This document shows positions 58,172-64,000 of a stretch of 64,000 bases of DNA, in pieces. The notes beneath the pieces were generated by a model, which saw nothing but the letters and a program-made list of their open reading frames with translations, was not told the origin of the DNA and ran no database searches. Each line of letters begins with the position of its first letter. Positions within the stretch are counted from its first letter, which is position 1. The position numbers and the translations under genes are program-made. Origin of the DNA: Xanthomonas bromi (GTDB lineage: Bacteria; Pseudomonadota; Gammaproteobacteria; Xanthomonadales; Xanthomonadaceae); contig NZ_FLTX01000051.1 in assembly GCF_900092025.1 (NCBI RefSeq), positions 1 to 64,000 of the forward strand, in the 5' to 3' direction.

Positions 58172-59053
58172 CTACGCCCAGTCCAGCGTGCCGCGAATCA
58201 CCGTCTGGACCTGCCCGCCCGACCACACGTCGCCGCCGGCATCGATGTGCAGTTCCAGCAAGGCGTCGAAGCCAATTTCGCGGCCCTGGCTGACCACGTA
58301 GCGGCGATCGGTGCCGGGCAACGCGTGACGGCTGTCCAGCCACGCGGCGAGCACGGCATTGGCTGCGCCGGATGCCGCGTCTTCGAAGCGCCGGCCATTG
58401 CCGACGAAGGCGCGCACGGCCAGATCGTAGGCACCCGGTGCGGCGGCGTGGGCATAGGCGAATACGCCCATGCTGCCGGTGGATTCTGCCAACGCGGCGA
58501 TCGCATCCCAGTCCGGCTGCAGGCCGCGCAGTGCGGTTTCGCTGGCCAATTCCACTACCCACCAGGTGCGGCCGCCGTCCATCAGCGCAGGCGGCAAGGT
58601 GCCCAACGGCCAGCGCTGCAGCGCATCGCGCAGGCGCGGGTCGTCGGCGTGCACCTGTTCGGCGACGCGCGCGCGCGGCGTGCGGACGGCGATGCTGCGG
58701 TGCCCGTCGCGCTGCGTAACGCGTAGCGGTAACTGCCCGGCGATGCCGTCCTGCACCAGTACGCCATCCGCGGGTACAGCCAGGCCGGCGTCGAGTGCGG
58801 CATGTGCGGTGCCCACACTGGGGTGGCCAGCAAACGGCACCTCTTTCTGCGGCGAAAACATGCGCAACCGGTAACTGCTGTGCGCGCTTTCGGCTGGAAA
58901 CACGAAGCTGGTTTCCGGCAGTTTGGTCCAGCGTGCGATGGCCTGCATCGCCGCATCGTCCAGACCCTGTGCATCCAGCACCACTGCCAGTGGATTGCCG
59001 CTGCCGGGGCGGGCGGAGAACACATCCAATTGCAGGAAACGGCGAGTGGTCAT
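58172..59053 (-). CDS. PhzF family isomerase/epimerase-like protein (first paralog)
   Basis: A 293-residue PhzF-fold protein. The catalytic glutamate region is WTKLPETSFVF (Glu near 47), and the fold markers are FSARPGSGNPLAVVLDA, VPFAGHPSVGTAHAAL and GRRFEDAASGAANAVLA. PhzF itself isomerises a phenazine precursor; most homologues, like this one, have no phenazine genes nearby and unknown substrates. It lies 31 bases after a paralog on the same strand. Confidence 0.88.
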   Translation of the reverse strand: MTTRRFLQLDVFSARPGSGNPLAVVLDAQGLDDAAMQAIARWTKLPETSFVFPAESAHSSYRLRMFSPQKEVPFAGHPSVGTAHAALDAGLAVPADGVLVQDGIAGQLPLRVTQRDGHRSIAVRTPRARVAEQVHADDPRLRDALQRWPLGTLPPALMDGGRTWWVVELASETALRGLQPDWDAIAALAESTGSMGVFAYAHAAAPGAYDLAVRAFVGNGRRFEDAASGAANAVLAAWLDSRHALPGTDRRYVVSQGREIGFDALLELHIDAGGDVWSGGQVQTVIRGTLDWA

Positions 59054-59084
59054 GGGCGTGGATCTGCAGTGATAGCGCGGCAGC

Positions 59085-59963
59085 TTACCAATCGATGTGG
59101 CCGTCGATCACCTGCAGCGTCGTTCCGCCGATCCAGACTTCGCCATGATCGTCTACCTCCACGTGGATGCGGCCATCGCGGCCGACCTCGCGGCCCTGGC
59201 TGGCGACATAGCGCGATTGCGTCCCGGGCAGGCGGCCTTCTCCGTGCAGGCGTGCGGCAATGCAGGCATTGGCGCTGCCGGTGACCGGGTCTTCCGGAAT
59301 GCCATCGCCGGGGCAGAAGGCGCGAACCACGAGGTCGGCCTCGTCGTCGTGGATCGGTGCGTAGATCGCCAGCCCGGTGGCGGCGCTGGCCTGTGTGAGC
59401 CGGGCGATGGCGGCAAGATCCGGGGTCGCCCGGCGTACCGCCTGCGCGTCCTCCGCTTCCAGCAACCACCAGTTCGGGCCGTTGTTCCAGAGCGCCGCGG
59501 GCTGCGCGCCCACGCGCAAGCCCGCGCCGGCCGCGTGCAACGCGTTGGCATACAGATCGCCGGTGTCGATGGCGCGTGCGCGCGGCGCGCGCAGCCGCAC
59601 CAACAAGGCACCGTGCCGGTCGAACACCTCCACCGGTAACACGCCGGCCGCGCATTGCTGGCGGAGCCGGCCGTCGGTTGTGTAGGCGGTCACGCCGTGG
59701 GTCACTGCTGCCCAGGCTGCGCCGACGCTGGGATGTCCGGCAAACGGCAGTTCGGCGCGCGGAGTGAAGATACGGATGTGGTAATCCGCATCGGGCACGC
59801 TGACCGGCAGGAAGAAGATGGTCTCGGAGAGATTCAGCCACGCGGCGATCTGCTGCATCTGCGCGGACGACAACGTCGCTGCCTTGAAGATCACGCCCAG
59901 CGGATTGCCGTTGCCGGCCTGACTGGCGAAGACATCCAGTTGCAGATAGCGGTGCTTGCTCAT
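59085..59963 (-). CDS. PhzF family isomerase/epimerase-like protein (second paralog)
   Basis: A 292-residue PhzF-like protein, starting at ATG 59963 (MSKHRYLQLDVFASQAGNGN). The glutamate lies in LNLSETIFFLPV, with LPFAGHPSVGAAWAAV and IPEDPVTGSANACIAARL. It is clearly paralogous to the neighbour, with the same length and motif order. The two may act on related substrates or form a heterodimer; both ideas are untested. Confidence 0.88.
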   Translation of the reverse strand: MSKHRYLQLDVFASQAGNGNPLGVIFKAATLSSAQMQQIAAWLNLSETIFFLPVSVPDADYHIRIFTPRAELPFAGHPSVGAAWAAVTHGVTAYTTDGRLRQQCAAGVLPVEVFDRHGALLVRLRAPRARAIDTGDLYANALHAAGAGLRVGAQPAALWNNGPNWWLLEAEDAQAVRRATPDLAAIARLTQASAATGLAIYAPIHDDEADLVVRAFCPGDGIPEDPVTGSANACIAARLHGEGRLPGTQSRYVASQGREVGRDGRIHVEVDDHGEVWIGGTTLQVIDGHIDW

Positions 59964-60084
59964 GGCGAATGGATCTCGATCGAAAGAGGGGGCGCCGATG
60001 GTTGCAGCGCAAACGGAGACGGCGGTGGACGTGACGACCTGCGCGCCGTGATCGCACGCGAGGTGATGCGAGCGGCATTGGCAG

Positions 60085-60090
60085 TAGAAT
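60085..60090 (+). promoter_or_regulatory. Candidate -10 element of the lysAC gene
   Basis: TAGAAT 54 bases before the ATG at 60145, in the divergent gap. No lysine riboswitch fold was recognised between them; the gap is too short for one. Confidence 0.3.
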
Positions 60091-60144
60091 TGGACGTTCT
60101 GCTCGATACACCGGGCATCTTCCCCCATCCTGAACGCCTACTCC

Positions 60145-62754
60145 ATGTCAGCTCCCCACTCTACCGATCGTTGGATCGTCCTCAAGTTCGGCGGCACCTC
60201 GGTGTCGCGTCGTCATCGCTGGGACACGATTGGAAAACTGGCGAGCAAACGGGCGAGCGAGACCGGCGGTCGCGTGCTGGTGGTGGTGTCCGCGCTCTCG
60301 GGCGTGACCAACGAACTCACCGCCATTGCCGATGGCGCCGCCGATAGCGCACAGCGCGTGGCCGCGCTGGAGCAGCGTCATCGCGAGTTCGTTGCCGAGC
60401 TCGAGCTCGACGCGCAGACGGTGCTGGGCGAGCGGCTGGCCGCCTTGCATGCGCTGCTGGGCGACGCGCGCGCTGCAACGCGGACGCTGGGTTGGCAGGC
60501 CGAGGTGTTGGGGCAGGGCGAGTTGCTGTCCTCCACCATCGGCGCGGCGTATCTGCATGCCAGCGGCCTGGACATGGGCTGGCTGGATGCGCGGCAGTGG
60601 CTGTCGGCGTTGCCGCCGCAGCCCAATCAGAGCGAATGGTCCAAGCGCTTGTCGGTGTCGTGCCAATGGCAATCGGATGCGGACTGGCGCGCGCGTTTCG
60701 ATGCGCAGCCCACGCGCTTGCTGATCAGCCAGGGTTTCATTTCGCGGCATGCCGATGGCGGTACCGCGATCCTGGGGCGCGGCGGCTCGGATACCTCGGC
60801 GGCGTATTTCGGTGCACTGCTCGGTGCCAGCCGGGTGGAAATCTGGACCGACGTGCCCGGCATGTTCAGCGCCAACCCGAAAGAAGTGCCGGACGCGCGC
60901 CTGCTGACCCGCCTGGACTATTACGAAGCGCAGGAAATCGCCACCACCGGCGCCAAGGTGCTGCATCCGCGTTCGATCAAACCGTGCCGCGATTCCGGCG
61001 TGCCGATGGCGATCCTGGACACCGAACGCCCCGATCTGCCCGGCACCAGCATCGACGGCAATGCCGAGCCGGTGTTGGGCGTCAAGGCGATCAGCCGCCG
61101 CAACGGCATCGTGCTGGTGTCGATGGAAGGCATCGGCATGTGGCAGCAGGTCGGTTTCCTGGCCGATGTGTTCGCGCTGTTCAAAAAGCACGGCCTGTCG
61201 GTGGACTTGATCGGTTCGGCCGAGACGAATGTCACTGTGTCGCTGGATCCGTCGGAAAATCTGGTCAACACCGATGTGCTGGCGGCGTTGTCGGCCGACC
61301 TGTCGCAGATCTGCAAGGTCAAGATCATTGTTCCTTGCGCGGCAATCACGCTTGTCGGGCGCGGCATGCGCTCGCTGCTGCACAAGCTCTCCGATGTGTG
61401 GGCCACGTTCGGGCAGGAACGTGTGCACATGATCTCGCAGTCGTCCAACGACTTGAATCTCACCTTCGTCATCGACGAAGCCGATGCCGACGGCTTATTG
61501 CCGATCCTGCATGGCGAGTTGATCGACAGCGGTGCGATGCCGGTCAGCGAGGGCGACGTGTTCGGGCCGCGCTGGCGCGAGATCATCGGCTCGGTGCGTC
61601 CGCGCCCCACGCCCTGGTGGCATGCCGAGCGCGCGCATCTGCTGTCGCTGGCCAAGGCCGGTACGCCGCGCTATGCGTACCATCTGCCCACAGTGCGTGC
61701 ACGTGCGCACGCACTGGCGCAGATTGCTGCAGTGGATCAACGCTATTACGCGATCAAGGCCAACGCGCATCCGGCCATTTTGATGGCGCTGGAACAGGCC
61801 GGCTTCGGTCTGGAATGCGTCTCGCACGGCGAGCTGCGCCGCGTATTCGACACCTTGCCCGAGCTATCGCCGCGTCGTGTGTTGTTCACACCGAGCTTCG
61901 CGCCAAAGGCCGAATACGAAGCCGGATTCGCACTGGGCGTCACCGTCACCGTGGACAACGTCGAAGCATTGCGGCGCTGGCCGGAGGTGTTCCGCGGCCG
62001 CAACGTGTGGCTGCGCATCGACCTGGGGCACGGCGACGGCCATCACGAGAAGGTCAATACCGGCGGCAAGGCGTCCAAGTTCGGCTTGTCGTCCACACGC
62101 GTGGATGAATTTGTCGAAGTGGCGCGCACGCTCGAAGTCACCATCACCGGCGTGCACGCGCACCTGGGCAGTGGCGTGGAGACCGGTGAGCACTGGCGGA
62201 TGATGTACGACGAACTGGCCGGGTTTGCGCGCCGCATCGGCACGGTGGAGACCATCGACATCGGCGGCGGCCTGCCTATTCCGTACAGCGCCGAAGACGA
62301 GCCGTTCGATCTGGAGGTGTGGGCCAAGGGCCTGGCCGAGGTCAAGGCCGTGCATCCGGGCTATCGCCTGGCGATCGAGCCGGGCCGCTATCTGGTGGCC
62401 GAAGCCGGTGTGTTGCTGGCCGGCGTCACCCAGGTGATCGAGAAGGACGGCGTGCAGCGCGTAGGCCTGGATGCGGGCATGAACACCTTGATTCGCCCGG
62501 CGTTGTACGACGCCTGGCACGACATCGAAAACCTCAGCAAGCTGGAGGCGCCCGCCGATGGCGCGTTCGATATCGTCGGGCCAATCTGCGAGTCGTCGGA
62601 TGTGTTCGGCAAGCGTCGTCGCCTGCCGACGACGACCGTGCCGGGCGACGTGGTGCTGGTGGCCGACACCGGCGCTTACGGCTACTCGATGGCCAGCACC
62701 TACAATCAGCGCGAATTGCCGCGCGAAGAGGTGATCGATGCGCCCGCTGGCTGA
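60145..62754 (+). CDS. lysAC: Bifunctional aspartate kinase/diaminopimelate decarboxylase
   Basis: An 869-residue fusion joining the first and last enzymes of lysine synthesis. Residues 1-460 are aspartokinase: KFGGTSVSRR (Lys14), GRGGSDTSAAYFGALLGA, and paired ACT domains around LVSMEGIGMWQ and VTVSLD. Residues about 480-869 are LysA: the PLP lysine is Lys538 (YYAIKANAH), with HAHLGSGVETGEHW, DIGGGLPIPY, EPGRYLVAEAG and CESSDVFGKRR. All catalytic motifs of both halves are readable, so both should be active. Fusion places supply of meso-diaminopimelate and lysine on one chain. It overlaps the next gene by 17 bases. Confidence 0.95.
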   Translation: MSAPHSTDRWIVLKFGGTSVSRRHRWDTIGKLASKRASETGGRVLVVVSALSGVTNELTAIADGAADSAQRVAALEQRHREFVAELELDAQTVLGERLAALHALLGDARAATRTLGWQAEVLGQGELLSSTIGAAYLHASGLDMGWLDARQWLSALPPQPNQSEWSKRLSVSCQWQSDADWRARFDAQPTRLLISQGFISRHADGGTAILGRGGSDTSAAYFGALLGASRVEIWTDVPGMFSANPKEVPDARLLTRLDYYEAQEIATTGAKVLHPRSIKPCRDSGVPMAILDTERPDLPGTSIDGNAEPVLGVKAISRRNGIVLVSMEGIGMWQQVGFLADVFALFKKHGLSVDLIGSAETNVTVSLDPSENLVNTDVLAALSADLSQICKVKIIVPCAAITLVGRGMRSLLHKLSDVWATFGQERVHMISQSSNDLNLTFVIDEADADGLLPILHGELIDSGAMPVSEGDVFGPRWREIIGSVRPRPTPWWHAERAHLLSLAKAGTPRYAYHLPTVRARAHALAQIAAVDQRYYAIKANAHPAILMALEQAGFGLECVSHGELRRVFDTLPELSPRRVLFTPSFAPKAEYEAGFALGVTVTVDNVEALRRWPEVFRGRNVWLRIDLGHGDGHHEKVNTGGKASKFGLSSTRVDEFVEVARTLEVTITGVHAHLGSGVETGEHWRMMYDELAGFARRIGTVETIDIGGGLPIPYSAEDEPFDLEVWAKGLAEVKAVHPGYRLAIEPGRYLVAEAGVLLAGVTQVIEKDGVQRVGLDAGMNTLIRPALYDAWHDIENLSKLEAPADGAFDIVGPICESSDVFGKRRRLPTTTVPGDVVLVADTGAYGYSMASTYNQRELPREEVIDAPAG

Positions 62755-63190
62755 GTTCGTTGTACTCAGCACGCTGGCCGGTGGCGTGGCGATAGTGTTC
62801 TCCACCGCCATCGACATCGCCGGACAACCGATGCCGTGGACCGACAGCCTGAAGTGGGCGCTGCCCGCGTTGGTGGCTGCCGGCATCGGTGCGTGGAGCG
62901 CAGCGCGTTGGCAGCGTCGGCGCGCCGAGCGCGCGTCAGCGCAGCATGCCGGCGGCATGGCATTGCGTACCGTGATGTTGAGTGCGCTTGGCTATTTGCC
63001 GGCGTTGCTGCTGTATCTGCTGGTCGCGCTGGCGCTCACCGGCGATACAGCGGTGATTCGCTCGGACGTGATGCTGCTGTTGCTCGTGATCGGTTGCCTG
63101 CCGCTGCTATGGGCGGCAGTGCCGTTTTCCATGATTGAATATGTCTTGTGCCGACGTTATCTACGTCGTGTACGTGTTCTAAGCAGGTAG
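62738..63190 (+). CDS. Membrane protein of unknown function
   Basis: A 150-residue protein with about four hydrophobic segments (about 5-27, 38-54, 79-98, 103-130) and a basic, charged loop (ARWQRRRAERASAQHAGG). I do not recognise the family. It overlaps the lysAC 3' end and is followed three bases later by murL, so it belongs to a lysine/peptidoglycan operon. Confidence 0.72.
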   Translation: MRPLAEFVVLSTLAGGVAIVFSTAIDIAGQPMPWTDSLKWALPALVAAGIGAWSAARWQRRRAERASAQHAGGMALRTVMLSALGYLPALLLYLLVALALTGDTAVIRSDVMLLLLVIGCLPLLWAAVPFSMIEYVLCRRYLRRVRVLSR

Positions 63191-63193
63191 TCC

Positions 63194-64000
63194 ATGAGCG
63201 CTTTCGACAAACACCAGATATCCACCTTCCGTTTCGTGCGTTGTGCACTTGACGCACAGACCGGCGTGGCAACGCTGGTGTATGCCTTCGATCAAGGCGC
63301 GGAGCTGGTCGAGACCGTTGCGGTACCGGGCGCGCCATTCGCGCTGGACGGTGTACAGGCCGCTGCCGTGCAGCAGGCGTTGCAACTGCTGCATCTCATT
63401 GCAGGCGTGAGTTATTTCAAGGCTGCGGTGCCGCCGAACATCGCCATCGAGAGTTACGGCATCGCTGCCGAGACTGCTGCGCTGGTGGAAAGCGTGTATC
63501 TGCACGGCCTGGGCGAATTTGCCTACCGCAACGGATTGAATCTGCACGGCAAGATTCACTTTCCGGTGGCTGCGCAGGCGCCTGCCGCCGCACCGGCATT
63601 GGGGCTGCGCGAACACGCGCTGGTGGCGATCGGCGGCGGCAAGGATTCGCTGGTCAGCATCGAGGCGCTGCGGCACGCGGGCGTCGCGCAGACCGTCAGC
63701 TGGATCGGCGGCTCGCAACTGATTCGCGCCTGCGCCGAGCGCACCGGGTTGCCGGTGCTCAACATCGGTCGCGTGCTGGCGCCGGAGTTGTTCGAGCTCA
63801 ACCGCCAGGGCGCGTGGAACGGGCATATCCCGGTAACAGCAGTGAATTCGGCCATTCTGGTGCTGGCGGCGCTACTCAATGGCGTGGACCAGGTGGTGTT
63901 TTCCAACGAGCGTTCGGCCAGTTACGGCAGCCAGATTCCCGGCACCGGCGAGGTCAATCACCAGTGGTCCAAGGGCTGGGCGTTCGAACAGGCCTTCGGC
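63194..64000 (+). CDS. murL: UDP-MurNAc-L-Ala-L-Glu epimerase MurL, 5' part
   Basis: The open frame starts at ATG 63194 and runs past the window edge (269 codons seen). It begins MSAFDKHQISTFRFVRC and has the IGGGKDSLVSIEAL motif, resembling the PP-loop of ATP pyrophosphatases, then SNERSASYGSQI and NHQWSKGWAFEQAF. This matches MurL, described in Xanthomonas oryzae, which epimerises the terminal L-Glu of UDP-MurNAc-L-Ala-L-Glu to D-Glu, with MurD2 adding L-Glu first. murD2 would be expected just beyond the edge. Confidence is good on family, not on completeness. Confidence 0.85.
   Translation, partial: MSAFDKHQISTFRFVRCALDAQTGVATLVYAFDQGAELVETVAVPGAPFALDGVQAAAVQQALQLLHLIAGVSYFKAAVPPNIAIESYGIAAETAALVESVYLHGLGEFAYRNGLNLHGKIHFPVAAQAPAAAPALGLREHALVAIGGGKDSLVSIEALRHAGVAQTVSWIGGSQLIRACAERTGLPVLNIGRVLAPELFELNRQGAWNGHIPVTAVNSAILVLAALLNGVDQVVFSNERSASYGSQIPGTGEVNHQWSKGWAFEQAFG

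Noticed and set aside
60000-60144. Lysine riboswitch before lysAC
   Set aside because: The leader from the candidate promoter to the ATG is about 50 bases, too short for the known lysine aptamer, and I see no matching fold.

Overview
The window is a GC-rich chromosomal segment of a gammaproteobacterium that I would place in Xanthomonas or a very close relative. Support comes from gene content and order: the kdsD-kdsC-lptC-lptA-lptB-rpoN-hpf-ptsN-hprK-rapZ-EIIA-HPr-EI block, the fused aspartokinase/diaminopimelate decarboxylase, a MurL-type epimerase, an HU protein with a Lys/Ala-rich tail, and dispersed GGGAATC heptamer repeats between genes. Almost everything is core metabolism and cell biology. 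I see no prophage, CRISPR array, secretion cluster, rRNA or tRNA.

Layout. 0.4-2.8 kb: cytochrome bd-type quinol oxidase cydAB. 2.9-5.2 kb: a lipoprotein esterase and the MgtE magnesium channel, both on the minus strand. 5.5-16 kb: a long minus-strand block that joins the regulatory phosphotransferase system (EI, HPr, EIIA-Man, EIIA-Ntr, HPr kinase, RapZ) to sigma-54, the hibernation factor and the Kdo/LPS-export genes. 16-18 kb, plus strand: BolA-like protein, MurA and a small EF-hand membrane protein. 18.6-23 kb, minus strand: a purine operon (purM, a frameshifted membrane protein, a DUF2238 protein, purN) followed by two DUF3108 paralogs. 23-26 kb, plus strand: a DUF2066 protein, an AI-2E family permease and Hda. 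26.4-28.5 kb, minus strand: MurU and AmgK (muropeptide recycling) and a GlsB-type protein. 29-34.4 kb: a peptidase, a ComEA-like protein, a degraded patch, HutD and ApbE. 34.8-41.2 kb: the SUF iron-sulfur operon with its Rrf2 regulator, plus a Rieske protein and an acetyltransferase. 41.3-47.6 kb: a SET-domain protein, a DJ-1/PfpI protein, several small envelope proteins, HU, ProC and YggS. 47.9-50.2 kb: pilT and pilU. 50.2-56.4 kb: a gene cut by an internal stop, YitT, Tag, a DUF4153 protein, AlgH, RuvX and PyrB. 56.7-64 kb: OsmC, a glycine-zipper protein, two PhzF paralogs, the LysC-LysA fusion, a membrane protein and the 5' part of murL at the right edge.

Themes. Peptidoglycan and envelope supply recur: MurA, the AmgK/MurU salvage pair, MurL, diaminopimelate from LysAC, Kdo and LPS export. 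Sigma-54, EIIA-Ntr, HPr kinase and RapZ form one regulatory block. Overlapping stop/start codons are common and support the operon calls.

The least ordinary material is small: three inverted pairs of GGGAATC heptamer arrays inside same-strand gene pairs, two other families of MITE-like palindromes, three genes with clear single lesions (two frameshifts and one TGG-to-TGA stop), a HutD protein with a large low-complexity insert, and a bacterial SET-domain protein. I do not see a whole new multi-gene system. All calls rest on reading the sequence and on family knowledge; no database search was run.
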